DNA of 50,197 bases from Chlorobiota bacterium (GTDB taxonomy: Bacteria > Bacteroidota > Ignavibacteria > Kapaibacteriales > UBA961): the NCBI GenBank assembly GCA_014191195.1, contig BJGZ01000013.1:24492-74688 (forward strand). The letters are read 5' to 3'. The notes below the pieces were generated by a model, which searched no databases, was not told where the DNA came from, and saw only the letters and a list, made by a program, of their open reading frames with translations. Below are positions 27,201 through 36,309 of this stretch, piece by piece (positions within the stretch are counted from its first letter, which is position 1; each line of letters opens with the position of its first letter). The position numbers and the translations under genes were made by a program.

Positions 27201-28882
27201 TGGGCGCAGATGAAATTATCCCAGTTATTACCATTGTTCAACAGCCTCAAAGAGTTTCCACTTGCTTAGGTAATAATGCAGTTTTTAAAGTAAATGCTAC
27301 AATTACAAATGGTGCAAACTTAACATATCAATGGACTAAGAATAATGTATCTATCCAAGACTCAACACGTTCTGAATTATCATTAAAAAATATAAAAATA
27401 CTTGATGAAGGTTTTTATCGTTGTGTTCTTTCTGGTAATTCAGGTGCAGATACCATTCAAACAAATATTTGTCAATTAATTGTAGCTACTAAAACTATTA
27501 TCTTAAATGAACCACAAACACAATTTGTTCAACAAGGTGGTACAGCAATTCTTGAAGTAGGAGCAGAAGCTGGTGGTATTCCACCTTCTAATCAAGTATT
27601 TTATCGTTGGTTTAAAGACACCACAGAATTTATTATTAATAGTGGCAATATTTCAGGTGCAAATAGTCCAAGACTAACAATAAAGAAAATTTCTCCTGCT
27701 GATACTGGAACACGCTATAGAGTTATTGTAGAAGGTGCATGTGGAATTGATACTAGTGAAACAGTAGGAATCTTTATGCCAGGAGTACTATTCTCTTCTC
27801 AACCTAAAGATACATCAGTTTGTTTAGGCGAACCTGTTCAGGTTTCAGCCAAAGTGTTTCCTACAATTGCAGGTCTTCAATTATCATTTCAATGGAAAAA
27901 AAATAATATTGCTTTAGTAGATAATAAAATTATTACTGGCGCAAGAACTACAACCCTTTCGATAAAAACACTTACTCCTGTAGATACATCATCAGAATAT
28001 GTTCTAGAAGTAACAGTGTTTGAAAGTAAAGCTCGTTTCTTTTCCGATATCATTAAAATATTACTGAATAAACCAACTGCTGTTCTAGTAGGACCAAAAT
28101 CCAAGAATGCATGTCCAAATAAACCGCATACTCTTTATTGTACTGTAGAAGGCGCAAAGCTTCAATATCAATGGCAAAGAAATGATACTAATATTCTTGG
28201 TGCTGTAGACTCTGCATATACGATTACAAAAATGGACCCAAGGTATGATGGACGCTATAGAGTAGTTGTTACTGGTGTTTGTGGTACAAGTGCATCAGAA
28301 ACGGCAATCATAAAATCTTTACCAGCTTTAGAAATATTAGTTCAACCTTTAAGTTTATTTACAACTAATTTTGGTAGAACAATTATTCTATCGCTTAATG
28401 CAGCTGGTGCAACTCCATTTACATTCGAGTGGTTTCATAATGGTGTGAAAGACCCATTAAACGAAGATAAGATTTTCTCTAGATCCAATAGTACAATTGC
28501 AGATACTGGATTATATTGGTGTAGAATTTCTAATGGATGCGATACTATTTACTCAGATACAACTCGCGTAAAATTATTCCCTACTAGTATTGATGAGAAT
28601 AATGAAATTTCTTCTACTGGTACGCTTTCTTTTAATACAATTATCCCTAATCCTACAGAACAAGAAGCTTCCGCTCATTTTTCTATTGCTCAATCTGGAA
28701 TTGTCAAAATTTCTATTTCAGATATGATGGGAAGAATAGTTTCATTACCATTTAATTCATTTGTAGAAGCAGGATATCATTCGATTCCATTGAATATTAA
28801 TTCCTTACCAAATGGAATATATCAATGCTCTATTTATGTACAGGGTATAACTCAATCTAAGCTTATCATTCTACAAAAATAA
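24215..28882 (+). CDS. Large T9SS cargo: SBBP propeller, beta-helix, Ig-like domains, sorting domain
   Basis: 1555 residues from ATG 24215; a TTG at 24182 would add 11 residues ahead of the signal peptide (MFLSTCLHRIKALCFVLLIL). Domains in order: SBBP-type beta-propeller repeats to about residue 440 (patterns like 'GNVYVTGYF', 'GGTDMFVLK', 'GGSDIFLVKY'), a CARDB-like Ig fold (about 450-560), a right-handed beta-helix (about 610-1000, with 'NNNISSVKA' and 'HNNIINANN' coils), three to four Ig-like domains (about 1040-1460, each with 'YQW' or 'YRW' and 'D-x-G-x-Y-R'), and a type A sorting domain (IIPNPTEQEA, then 'ISDMMGRIV', ending LIILQK). I infer a surface-exposed or secreted adhesin-like protein matured by PorU. 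A strong terminator follows. Confidence 0.88.
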   Translation: MFLSTCLHRIKALCFVLLILTGFSHVLSQEAGWDWAKNSGGRTFDECVTVHRYNGNTIFAGGVYTGIAQFGPYILNCNGQEDGLIMRYTGFGDIVWALKIGGTGNDKVNSMFSDPDGNVYVTGYFENIAALNSAKITSNGGKDIFLAKYTALGDLVWARNYGGQGNEQGTSVTCDRDGNVYLTGIYSDSIKFGNLNKLTANGGTDMFVLKINKEGVEVTARTSGGAQNDNSTGLISDTTGLYMVGTFNGTATFGNFTTTSYGGSDIFLVKYALENLQEQWLKKIGSSGNDFSDEITNDTNRYIMFNGTVSGAVKADTITTTTYGATDGFVAKYNEFGNIIYAKSFGSTENDECTGISSDFDGNTIVAANIRNTAIIDTFSISSQGERDIAVFLMDSLSKVKWVQKAGSSSDEYVHSIANNFDKGGFIGGATAYQASFSKTLLTGRGGFDVMAAHILNIRGNDAGITSIIMPTVPYNSGFQSVKAIVKNFGKFRIDSIKIDWRINGTALPVKNIYTMIMPGQSLTVVLGNISFPAATLTNIQVTSILPNGQGDENPANDVEILRTGPGLLKGTYTVGGSSPQFNTLAIACSYINNWGILDSVTFSVRSGSYVAQISMGEIPGASPSKPIVIIKDSKAITPPSVSFESLYPENNYVMKLNGTDGIRFNSIDFTSLGAVYGNVFVLNKHTKRISIENSSIEVSSALTSKNIYSSEDNKADSLSIQNCKIKGGGYAVYMPYDTSANASNTLSIINNNISSVKATAIHIANTIAPVIHNNIINANNENINGINILKSSGSGKITNNYISQIKAGTGIWTASIIGDTANPYLFANNLVKAGIPSTSATGMYVKNAINTRIYHNTLHSQSSIPGKAALETMGGNKLDIQNNIFYNSGGGYAVLYAYDTISGRPQMISDYNNLYSSGTTLAALTDGVNDFFPPDLPFWKAAPISLDSHSVSKLVAFKSDLMKLELTDELLYGNSAIRTIVPKDIDTQNRTRSYMGADEIIPVITIVQQPQRVSTCLGNNAVFKVNATITNGANLTYQWTKNNVSIQDSTRSELSLKNIKILDEGFYRCVLSGNSGADTIQTNICQLIVATKTIILNEPQTQFVQQGGTAILEVGAEAGGIPPSNQVFYRWFKDTTEFIINSGNISGANSPRLTIKKISPADTGTRYRVIVEGACGIDTSETVGIFMPGVLFSSQPKDTSVCLGEPVQVSAKVFPTIAGLQLSFQWKKNNIALVDNKIITGARTTTLSIKTLTPVDTSSEYVLEVTVFESKARFFSDIIKILLNKPTAVLVGPKSKNACPNKPHTLYCTVEGAKLQYQWQRNDTNILGAVDSAYTITKMDPRYDGRYRVVVTGVCGTSASETAIIKSLPALEILVQPLSLFTTNFGRTIILSLNAAGATPFTFEWFHNGVKDPLNEDKIFSRSNSTIADTGLYWCRISNGCDTIYSDTTRVKLFPTSIDENNEISSTGTLSFNTIIPNPTEQEASAHFSIAQSGIVKISISDMMGRIVSLPFNSFVEAGYHSIPLNINSLPNGIYQCSIYVQGITQSKLIILQK

Positions 28883-28899
28883 AAACTGAACTTTTTTAT

Positions 28900-28934
28900 A
28901 AATGCCATGTGTTAAAGCACATGGCATTTTTTTT
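28900..28934 (+). terminator. Strong rho-independent terminator
   Basis: 12-bp perfect stem AAATGCCATGTG/CACATGGCATTT (28900-28911 with 28918-28929), 6-base loop, then T tract to 28934. It ends the cargo gene. The Bcp gene starts 16 bp later and so needs its own promoter or read-through. Confidence 0.9.
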
Positions 28935-28950
28935 ATAAGGAAATATCGAA

Positions 28951-29418
28951 ATGAGTATTGATATACTTTCAGTAGCACCATCTTTTAAAGCTGTACATCA
29001 CCTAAATGAAACAATTTCATTAGATGATGTAAAAGGAAAATGGATTGTCCTTTATTTCTATCCAAAAGATAATACAAGTGGTTGTACTGTAGAAGCTTGC
29101 GATTTCCGTGATTCTATGGAAAGCTTACAATCATTAAATACAATGATTATTGGTATAAGCCCTGATAGTGTTAAATCACATCAAAAATTTATTAATGATC
29201 ATCAACTTAATTTTATGCTTCTAAGTGATGAAGACAAATCTATTTGTACAGCTTATGGAGTGTGGGTAGAAAAATCAATGTATGGAAGAAAATATATGGG
29301 CGTAGAACGATCTACATTCATCATCGATCCACAAGGTATTATCCAACAGAAATATTCTAAAGTTAAAGTACCTGGTCATGTATCAGAGATATCTAACTGG
29401 TTGAAATCACATCAATAA
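28951..29418 (+). CDS. bcp: Thioredoxin-dependent peroxiredoxin, Bcp/PrxQ type
   Basis: 155 residues, normal for the family. YPKDNTSGCTVEAC carries peroxidatic Cys45 and, five residues on, resolving Cys50, the atypical 2-Cys PrxQ layout. The Pro-x(3)-Thr-x(2)-Cys motif and a later conserved Arg (VERSTFIID) complete the site. It reduces hydroperoxides using thioredoxin, which makes the interrupted thioredoxin frame at 38796-39122 of interest. AGGA lies before the ATG. Confidence 0.93.
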   Translation: MSIDILSVAPSFKAVHHLNETISLDDVKGKWIVLYFYPKDNTSGCTVEACDFRDSMESLQSLNTMIIGISPDSVKSHQKFINDHQLNFMLLSDEDKSICTAYGVWVEKSMYGRKYMGVERSTFIIDPQGIIQQKYSKVKVPGHVSEISNWLKSHQ

Positions 29419-29533
29419 GCAAATATTATAGTTGTTTATTTATCATAAATACATTAGTTTTGCAATCTTTCTAATTTAGTACCAACCATAATTGTTCTTT
29501 TGAGAATATCTTTATGGCGGTTTTTTAAATATT

Positions 29534-29563
29534 GCGCGGGAAGACATACCGGTTACCCGCTGC
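29534..29563 (+). promoter_or_regulatory. Possible structured leader of rpsD
   Basis: GC-GCGGG pairs with CCCGC-T-GC (7 bp, one bulged T) about 20 bases before the rpsD ATG, enclosing a loop that contains ACCGGT. S4 regulates its own mRNA in other bacteria, so this may be a feedback site. This is inferred from pairing and position only. Confidence 0.35.
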
Positions 29564-29581
29564 TAGGTACATGGAGATTAT

Positions 29582-30184
29582 ATGAATTATACCGGCCCTA
29601 AAATCCGCAATTCCAGAAAATTGGGTATTGCACTTACACCTAAAGCACGCAAATATATGGAGCGTAAGCCCCATCCACCAGGACAACATGGTGGCACTAA
29701 GCGTCGCGGTAAATTATCAGTTTATGGACAACAATTATTTGAAAAGCAAAAATTACGTTTGCAATTCAATATCCATGAACGCCAAATGTCTAATTATTTC
29801 AAAAAAGCTGCTCGCTTAACCGGAAATACTGGAGATGTTTTACTTCAAATTCTAGAATCACGTTTAGATGCTGTTGTCTTCCGTTCAGGAATGGCTCGTT
29901 CAATGGCTTCTGCTCGTCAATTTGTTAATCATGGTCATTTTTCAGTAAATGGCAAACCTGTTAATGTACCTTCATATTTAGTAAAGCCTAATGATACTGT
30001 AAGTGTACGTGAAAAGAGTCGTAAAATGGAAGCATTCCAAGAAGCAGTTAGAGCTGCAGTGCCTCCTCCTTATATTTCTCTTTCTAAAGCAGATTTTTCT
30101 GTAAAATTCCTTTATTTGCCACCAAGAGAAGAAGTTCCTGTTATTTGTGAAATTCCTCTTGTTATCGAATATTATTCTCGTTAA
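29582..30184 (+). CDS. rpsD: 30S ribosomal protein S4
   Basis: 200 residues and full length. The N-terminal half binds 16S rRNA (YTGPKIRNSRKLG; PPGQHG), and an S4 RNA-binding domain lies at about residues 92-155 (SRLDAVVFRSGMARSMASARQFV; HGHFSVNGKPV). The zinc-binding cysteines of some S4 forms are absent. GGAG is 5-8 bases before the ATG. In most relatives rpsD lies between rpsK and rpoA; here that place is empty and rpsD stands alone on the opposite strand, between bcp and gmd, with its own leader and terminator. Confidence 0.97.
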   Translation: MNYTGPKIRNSRKLGIALTPKARKYMERKPHPPGQHGGTKRRGKLSVYGQQLFEKQKLRLQFNIHERQMSNYFKKAARLTGNTGDVLLQILESRLDAVVFRSGMARSMASARQFVNHGHFSVNGKPVNVPSYLVKPNDTVSVREKSRKMEAFQEAVRAAVPPPYISLSKADFSVKFLYLPPREEVPVICEIPLVIEYYSR

Positions 30185-30203
30185 TAATATCGAAATATAT
30201 AGT

Positions 30204-30235
30204 AAAAGAGCTCTCCACATTGGAGAGCTCTTTTT
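30204..30235. terminator. Bidirectional terminator, rpsD / gmd
   Basis: 14-bp perfect stem AAAAGAGCTCTCCA/TGGAGAGCTCTTTT around a 3-base loop, A-flanked on the left and T-flanked on the right. It therefore ends both rpsD (rightward) and gmd (leftward). Confidence 0.9.
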
Positions 30236-30255
30236 GTTTATAGATATGTTTTCTA

Positions 30256-31389
30256 TTATCCAATTTGTCTTATATTTTTACCTATAACTTTACTTTGATT
30301 GCTATGTATCCAATCAAAACCCTTATAAGACATAGCTTTTATTCCTTCTCCAGGACAATTTAATCCCAATGAAATCATATCATAATCAACCATGATATGT
30401 ACTAATTCTTCAAAAAGTACTCTTGGTTCCCAATGTAATTGACGCTTTGCCTTTGTAATATCTGCTTGTAAAAAATCAACTTCCGTAGGTCTAAAATATC
30501 TTTCATCAATTTTTACTAGAATATTTCCATTAGCAGGATTAACTCCTATTTCATCTTTACCAAAGCCTTTCCACTCGATTGTAATACCAGCATAAGTAAA
30601 TGATAATTCTATAAATTGTCTTACAGAATAGCTTTTGCCAGTGCCAACTGTATAATCATCAGCCTTATCTTGTTGAAGCATCAGCCACATCATTTCAACA
30701 TATTCTGGAGCAAAACCCCAATCTCTTTTTGCTTCTAAATTGCCAATATATAATGTATCCTGTTTTCCAGCAATAATTGCTGCAACAGCTCTGGTTATCT
30801 TACGAGTTACAAATATCTCGCCTCTTCTAGGACTTTCATGATTAAATAATATGCCATTACATGCAAACATATTATATGCTTCCCTATAATTTACCGTCAT
30901 CCAATAAGCATATAATTTTGCTGCTGCATAAGGGCTTTTCGGATGAAAAGGCGTGGTTTCAGATTGTGGTGCAGGGGCAGATCCGTAAAGTTCTGATGAG
31001 GATGCTTGATAAAACTTAGTATCAATTCCACTGCGCCTTATAGCTTCTAAAATCCTTGTTGTTCCTAAAGCAGTAATATCACCAGTATATTCTGGCATAT
31101 CAAATGACACACGAACATGGCTTTGTGCACCCAAATGATAAATTTCATTAGGTTGAATCTTATGCATTATCTCTGTTAAAATACCAGGATCTGATAAATC
31201 ACCATAATGCAATTTCAAAGAAGACCCTTCGATATGTGGGTCAACATAAATATGATCTATTCTCTGAGTATTAAATGTACTGGCTCTTCGAATAATTCCG
31301 TGAACTTCATATCCTTTGCTTAATAAGAATTCTGCTAGATACGATCCATCTTGTCCAGTAATTCCAGTAATAAGTGCTTTTTTAGACAT
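30256..31389 (-). CDS. gmd: GDP-mannose 4,6-dehydratase
   Basis: 377 residues, as in the family. An NADP-binding GITGQDG is at residues 9-15. Active-site Ser131/Glu133 lie in ASSSELYG and Tyr154-x(3)-Lys158 in SPYAAAK. '[16 protein letters not shown]' and '[10 protein letters not shown]' are GMD signatures. It turns GDP-mannose into GDP-4-keto-6-deoxymannose, the precursor of GDP-fucose, GDP-rhamnose or GDP-perosamine, presumably for surface glycans. The partner reductase is not in the window. It is the last gene of the yicC-gmk-rsmB-like-gmd run, 29 bp after its neighbour. Confidence 0.96.
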   Translation of the reverse strand: MSKKALITGITGQDGSYLAEFLLSKGYEVHGIIRRASTFNTQRIDHIYVDPHIEGSSLKLHYGDLSDPGILTEIMHKIQPNEIYHLGAQSHVRVSFDMPEYTGDITALGTTRILEAIRRSGIDTKFYQASSSELYGSAPAPQSETTPFHPKSPYAAAKLYAYWMTVNYREAYNMFACNGILFNHESPRRGEIFVTRKITRAVAAIIAGKQDTLYIGNLEAKRDWGFAPEYVEMMWLMLQQDKADDYTVGTGKSYSVRQFIELSFTYAGITIEWKGFGKDEIGVNPANGNILVKIDERYFRPTEVDFLQADITKAKRQLHWEPRVLFEELVHIMVDYDMISLGLNCPGEGIKAMSYKGFDWIHSNQSKVIGKNIRQIG

Positions 31390-31418
31390 TATATATCTCT
31401 CTGTATTTCCTGTATAAT

Positions 31419-32855
31419 TTACGCATTACGTCGCATCCTAGAAACAAAAAATCCATCTGTTCCATGAATACTTGGTAATAATGATAGATCACATTGAGTT
31501 TTTGTGATATCTAATGCTTCAATAGTTTTTTGTGGATATGCATGATATAATGGATCTGGTAAAAAATCTGGATTTTGCTGTAAAAATGAGTGTACTATAT
31601 CTCCATTTTCTTCTTTTAGCAATGAACATGTAGCATATATTAATATTCCACCAGGTTTCACAAATTCAGAAGCCTTTTGCAAAATATCACTTTGCTTTTC
31701 AACTATCTTTTGTACATGTTTAGGTTCTAATCGCCACTTTATCATCGGCATTCTTCTTACTGTTCCCATTCCTGTACATGGAGCATCAACAAGCACAGCA
31801 TCACATGCATCTTTATAATATGATAATGTTTTCTGCTTTTTATCTTTACTTGTTTTAGATTGCATAGATACAATATGAATTGACCTTATTTGAGCTTTTG
31901 CCGACCTAAAATGCAATTCTCTTAATCTTGAATACTCTATATCTGTACTTATAATCTCACCCTGATCCTGTTGCATTGCAGCCAAATGTAATGTCTTTCC
32001 ACCTGCACCTGCACAATAATCTAATATTCGCCAATCAGATTCGGGATTCAATGCTAATGATATTAATTGACTTCCCTCATCTTGTATTTCTATAGATCCA
32101 TTCATATATAAAGGAAAGTCTTGTAGCTTTACACGTTCTAATAAGATGATAGCATCAGGCGCATATTGTCCTACACGACATTGTATTCCATGTTGTTGCA
32201 TTATCTGAAATGCAGTGTGTATCGAAATTGCCAAACTATTAACTCGTATTCCAACAGTTGCACTTTTATACAATGACTTACACAATGTCAAAATAGAATG
32301 ATTGTTCATTTTTGATTGTTGTAATGATTCAATGATCCATCTTGGCATACAACATATGATAGAGAATGTATCTAAATCATTATTTAGATCATCTGTATAT
32401 TGTTCAGCTATTAAGGATAATTGACGATATAGATTGCACACATTTTCAATCCAAAGAGTAGCAGCTTCAGAAGATATATCTGCTTTTTGCATTAATGTTT
32501 GCACAATACCTTCATGAACAGAACTACAACCAAAAGCGGGCTGAATTAAATGTTCACAATTAAAATAATGTTCATTTTTTCCAATAATACAAGTAGATAG
32601 GCAAGCAAAGATTTCTTTTTGATAATCACTTTGTTGTAAAGGGTGTAATTGGGATAGATTATCTGAAAGATAATCTATTAGAGATGCAGTTCTTAGGGAA
32701 GCAAACACTAATTCTGAGAGGAATTTTCTTTCTTTACTACCAATATATTTTTTACTGCGAAAATAATCTGATGCTAATGTTTCAGCACTTTGATTAGATT
32801 TCTTGATTATTTTATATAATTGGGCAGCATGGCCAATAAGCGATGGAAATTGCAC
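31419..32855 (-). CDS. RsmB/NOL1-Sun family rRNA m5C methyltransferase
   Basis: 478 residues. An N-terminal NusB-like helical domain (about 1-150) precedes a Rossmann methyltransferase with SAM motif CAGAGGKT (281-288), DAPCTG with Cys360 and ATCS with Cys410, the two cysteines used by m5C RNA methyltransferases. It most likely methylates 16S rRNA (RsmB-type, position 967 in E. coli numbering), though other Sun-family targets are possible. The start appears to be GTG at 32855, 14 bp after gmk, without a clear ribosome site; translational coupling to gmk is plausible. Confidence 0.87.
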   Translation of the reverse strand: MQFPSLIGHAAQLYKIIKKSNQSAETLASDYFRSKKYIGSKERKFLSELVFASLRTASLIDYLSDNLSQLHPLQQSDYQKEIFACLSTCIIGKNEHYFNCEHLIQPAFGCSSVHEGIVQTLMQKADISSEAATLWIENVCNLYRQLSLIAEQYTDDLNNDLDTFSIICCMPRWIIESLQQSKMNNHSILTLCKSLYKSATVGIRVNSLAISIHTAFQIMQQHGIQCRVGQYAPDAIILLERVKLQDFPLYMNGSIEIQDEGSQLISLALNPESDWRILDYCAGAGGKTLHLAAMQQDQGEIISTDIEYSRLRELHFRSAKAQIRSIHIVSMQSKTSKDKKQKTLSYYKDACDAVLVDAPCTGMGTVRRMPMIKWRLEPKHVQKIVEKQSDILQKASEFVKPGGILIYATCSLLKEENGDIVHSFLQQNPDFLPDPLYHAYPQKTIEALDITKTQCDLSLLPSIHGTDGFFVSRMRRNA

Positions 32856-32869
32856 GGTAGTATTAAATA

Positions 32870-33436
32870 TTATTCGTTAGAAAGAGCATTATGGACAATT
32901 GCAGTAGCTTTGGCTAATGTTTCATGCAAATCATCATTAATGATAATATGGTCAAAATACTCTCTATATTCCATTTCCATAGCAGCACGGCTTAATCTTT
33001 GTTGAATTTGCTGTAAAGATTCAGTGCTTCGTTTAATTAATCGATCTTTAAGTATTTGTAAAGAAGGAGGAGCAATATATATAAGTAAGGATTCTTTTGG
33101 ATATGCTTTTTGTAAAGATACAGCACCACGAACATCCACATCAAATAATATTACTGCATTTTCCTGAATTTTCTTTTGGGTTTGTGAAAGAAGACTACCA
33201 TAATAATTGCCAAATATTTCTTCATATTCTAACAAGTCTCCTTTTTCAATACAAGAAATGAAATCTTCAGAAGATAAAAAGAAATAATCTTTTCCATGTT
33301 CTTCACCAGAACGCATAGGCCTGGTAGTAGCAGAAACAGAAAATTTGCATTGAGGAAAACTTCCAAGTAGATGTTTGGCTACTGTGGTTTTTCCTGCGCC
33401 ACTTGGAGCAGATAATACAATAAGATGTATAGACAT
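32870..33436 (-). CDS. gmk: Guanylate kinase
   Basis: 188 residues. P-loop APSGAGKTT at residues 10-18, GMP-binding 'SVSATTRPMRSGEEHGKDYFF', then 'LLEYEEIFGNYYG' and 'ILFDVDVRGA'. It phosphorylates GMP to GDP. It lies 30 bp downstream of yicC, the usual yicC-gmk pairing, which supports a shared transcript. Confidence 0.97.
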   Translation of the reverse strand: MSIHLIVLSAPSGAGKTTVAKHLLGSFPQCKFSVSATTRPMRSGEEHGKDYFFLSSEDFISCIEKGDLLEYEEIFGNYYGSLLSQTQKKIQENAVILFDVDVRGAVSLQKAYPKESLLIYIAPPSLQILKDRLIKRSTESLQQIQQRLSRAAMEMEYREYFDHIIINDDLHETLAKATAIVHNALSNE

Positions 33437-33466
33437 TACAATGAGTTGAACAATAATGGAAAAAGA

Positions 33467-34342
33467 TTATTCAATATTTTGAACTTGTTCGCGAATTCTC
33501 TCTAATTCTTCTTTCATTCCAACTACGATATGAGAAATCTCAATATCATTAGCTTTTGAACCAATAGTATTTACTTCTCGATTCATTTCTTGTAAGAGAA
33601 AATTTAATTTTCTTCCAATTGGTTCCTTTTCAATTGCAAGTTCATGAAAGAATTTAATATGACTTCTTAATCGAACACATTCTTCTGAAACATCTAATTT
33701 ATCAGCTAAAAAGATAATTTCTTGTTGAATTCGCAATTCATCAATCTCATCTTTTTCGAAAAGAAGAGCAATTTTTTGTCGCATTTTTTCGCGTTCTTCT
33801 GGAATCCTTTGAGCAGATTTATGTTCAACAATAAGTAAATCTTGCAATATTTTATCTACTCTAGACAACATATCTTTGGCTAATTCTTTCCCTTCTATTC
33901 CACGAGAAATTTCTAAATCAATTAATGCTTTTTTTAGTGCTTCGCAAACAATTTCCCATTGTAATTCACTCATATCATCTTTGTCATTTTCTAGAAAATG
34001 CTGAGAGAATTGAAGCATATTATTGATTGATATGTCAGATTCAATGTGTAATTGTTTTTGCATCTCAAGTAATGAACTATGAATAGCCATTGCTTTTTCA
34101 AGATTCATTTTGGGAATTCTGATGTCACCTTCGGAGGATTCTATAACGATAAAAGCAGAGATTGTACCTCGATTAAGAGCTTTTCTAATCATTTCTCTGA
34201 TATCAATTTCTCGATGTGATAAATTACGAGGTAATTTTACAGAAGTTTCTAAATAGCGACCATTTACACTTTTTAACTCTATAATGGCACTAATCCCCTT
34301 TTCATGATATTCTGCTTTACTATACCCGGTCATGCTTTTCAT
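33467..34342 (-). CDS. YicC/YloC-family endoribonuclease
   Basis: 291 residues. It opens with the invariant MKSMTGY, has 'ELKSVNGRYLE' and 'GTISAFI' in the N-terminal domain, and ends in the DUF1732 part with 'EEC-x-RL-x-SH' and 'QEMNREVNTIGSKANDI'. E. coli YicC is an RNase involved in small-RNA turnover; the role here is inherited from the family. First gene of the leftward operon, divergent from ribD. Confidence 0.93.
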   Translation of the reverse strand: MKSMTGYSKAEYHEKGISAIIELKSVNGRYLETSVKLPRNLSHREIDIREMIRKALNRGTISAFIVIESSEGDIRIPKMNLEKAMAIHSSLLEMQKQLHIESDISINNMLQFSQHFLENDKDDMSELQWEIVCEALKKALIDLEISRGIEGKELAKDMLSRVDKILQDLLIVEHKSAQRIPEEREKMRQKIALLFEKDEIDELRIQQEIIFLADKLDVSEECVRLRSHIKFFHELAIEKEPIGRKLNFLLQEMNREVNTIGSKANDIEISHIVVGMKEELERIREQVQNIE

Positions 34343-34507
34343 ATATTGCTCTTATCAGAGAATGAATTGAACTAATGGCAGCAAATGTAAGCATTTGACA
34401 AACAAAATATTGAAAACTGAATGCCAATATGTATATCATATGTCTAGATTGTTTAGGCCACAACATATTTGTTAATTTGCACATATTCTGCATTTATAGG
34501 TAATTCA

Positions 34508-35605
34508 ATGAATCAGCATCAAGAAATGATGAATAGAGTCCTAAAGCTTGCTTTAAGAGGTTCAGGCAAAGTTAGTCCTAATCCTAGAGTGGGCTGTGTA
34601 ATTGTTAAAGAAAATAAGATTATAGCCGAAGGTTGGCATAGAGAATTTGGAGGCATTCATGCTGAAGCAGATGCTTTGCTGCACTGTATTGAAGATCCAA
34701 AAGGAGCAATTGCATATGTAAACCTCGAACCATGTTCGCATGTCGGTAAAAACCCACCATGTGCTCCTCTATTAATTGAAAAAGGGATTAAAACAGTTGT
34801 TATAGGAATGAAAGACCCTAATCCACTAGTATCAGGTAAGGGTATTGAATTATTAAGGAAGTCTGGAATAGAAGTCATTCAGGACATTTGTACAGAAGAA
34901 TCATTATGGATTAATAGATTTTTTAATAAACATATAGTAAGTGGAATTCCATATATCATTGGTAAAATTGCTCAATCAATAGATGGATGTATTTCTACAA
35001 AAAGTGGTGAATCTCAATGGATATCTGGAAAAGAAAGCAGAAAAACAGTCCATAGATTAAGGGCAGAAGTAGATGCTGTTTTAATTGGTAAAGGAACTGC
35101 TTTGGCCGATAATCCTTCATTAACTGTCAGAGATGTTCCTGGTAGAAATCCATTAAGAATTGTATTAGACACTAACTGTAGCTTACCAGAACATTTACAG
35201 ATATTTACTGATGATTATGCTTGTTTAACAATCATCTGCTGTTCTAAAGAGATGGAAGAATCTTCAAGGGTTGTGTCTTTACAAAAAAAGGGGATACATT
35301 TTTTATTCTGCGATACAGATGACTCTGGAAAAATAGACCTTATTTCTACTTTAAAATCTTTATATACTACTTTTCATATTGGATCTATACTTGCGGAATG
35401 CGGGGGGAAGCTAATGAGTAATTTTCTTCAATTTGGAGTTTTAGATGAATTACATGTTTTTATTGCTCCCATAATAATTGGAAATGGAATTTCTGCTTTT
35501 AACTCGATAGAAAGCAATCTCTTAAGGGATTCATATACCTTTAGCAATCAAGCTGTATTAAAAAGCGATGAAGACTTACATATTATATATACTAAAAAAA
35601 TATAA
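34508..35605 (+). CDS. ribD: Bifunctional riboflavin deaminase/reductase RibD
   Basis: 365 residues from ATG 34508, with AGG eight bases before it; a TTG at 34469 would add 13 poorly matched residues. The N-terminal cytidine-deaminase-like domain has His51-Ala-Glu53 and Cys76/Cys85 (PCSHVGKNPPC) for zinc. The C-terminal reductase domain starts near residue 145 ('GKIAQSIDGCIST', 'VLIGKGTALADNPSLTVR'). It carries out the second and third steps of riboflavin synthesis. Other rib genes are not adjacent. Confidence 0.95.
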   Translation: MNQHQEMMNRVLKLALRGSGKVSPNPRVGCVIVKENKIIAEGWHREFGGIHAEADALLHCIEDPKGAIAYVNLEPCSHVGKNPPCAPLLIEKGIKTVVIGMKDPNPLVSGKGIELLRKSGIEVIQDICTEESLWINRFFNKHIVSGIPYIIGKIAQSIDGCISTKSGESQWISGKESRKTVHRLRAEVDAVLIGKGTALADNPSLTVRDVPGRNPLRIVLDTNCSLPEHLQIFTDDYACLTIICCSKEMEESSRVVSLQKKGIHFLFCDTDDSGKIDLISTLKSLYTTFHIGSILAECGGKLMSNFLQFGVLDELHVFIAPIIIGNGISAFNSIESNLLRDSYTFSNQAVLKSDEDLHIIYTKKI

Positions 35606-35617
35606 GCATGTATATTA

Positions 35618-35647
35618 ATAAAAAAGGGATATGATAACATATCCCTT
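35618..35647 (-). terminator. Terminator of the redox lipoprotein gene
   Basis: 10-bp perfect stem AAGGGATATG/CATATCCCTT around ATAA, followed on the minus strand by six T. On the plus strand no T tract follows, so it acts mainly leftward. Confidence 0.85.
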
Positions 35648-35669
35648 AATAGATAAATATTGAGTCAAT

Positions 35670-36224
35670 TTAGAATTTAAAGCCTTCTAATAATATTGAT
35701 TCTAATACTTCGGATGGCTTATCATCTTTTTTGCTACCACCAGATACATATAATACATCATCAATTACTTCCATTGAATATTTTGCATTACCATTAACAG
35801 TAATAAATATTGAAGGTAATCCACGTAAAGTAAATTTATCTTTTAATGGATGATTATCGGTAAAAGACTTCATAGAATAAATCACAATATTAGCATCAGG
35901 AACGCCCGCATCTTTAAGAATTCGAATTGCATGGGGAAATGTCTTTTTTGTCCCATTACAAGAACAAGAAGGATTTACAAAAAAGTAAATCATTTGATTT
36001 TTATTTTTGAATTCAGCTGCAATATCTCTGATTTTAGAATCATCTGGTGCATATAATGTCTTTTCGGCTTCAAACCATGAATATCCCGCAGAATTATTTA
36101 AATCAGATAAAGATAATTGAGTAGCAGTTCCGGTAGAAGGCCCTGTTGTTTGATTGCATGAAGACATGGTTATTGTCCCTACAATCAAAATTGCCAATGC
36201 AATCGATGAAAAAAGTGTTTTCAT
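35670..36224 (-). CDS. Thioredoxin-fold lipoprotein
   Basis: 184 residues from ATG 36224, chosen because GGAGGTGAT, a near-perfect ribosome site, sits just upstream; the frame extends 11 codons further without one. A lipoprotein signal with lipobox MSSC gives a lipid-modified Cys near residue 23. The rest resembles a thioredoxin fold: strand 'MIYFFVNPSC-S-C' where CPxC would lie, later 'FTLRGLPSIFITVNG' matching the cis-Pro loop. The Cys-Ser-Cys motif is unusual for a thiol reductase, so the activity is uncertain. It ends at a strong terminator and is probably periplasmic. Confidence 0.75.
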   Translation of the reverse strand: MKTLFSSIALAILIVGTITMSSCNQTTGPSTGTATQLSLSDLNNSAGYSWFEAEKTLYAPDDSKIRDIAAEFKNKNQMIYFFVNPSCSCNGTKKTFPHAIRILKDAGVPDANIVIYSMKSFTDNHPLKDKFTLRGLPSIFITVNGNAKYSMEVIDDVLYVSGGSKKDDKPSEVLESILLEGFKF

Positions 36225-36309
36225 AATATCACCTCCATAAATTATATAGTGGAACAAGTGTGTTTTAAGAGTATCTAAAATAGAAAATATTTAAATAAAA
36301 TTATATTTT

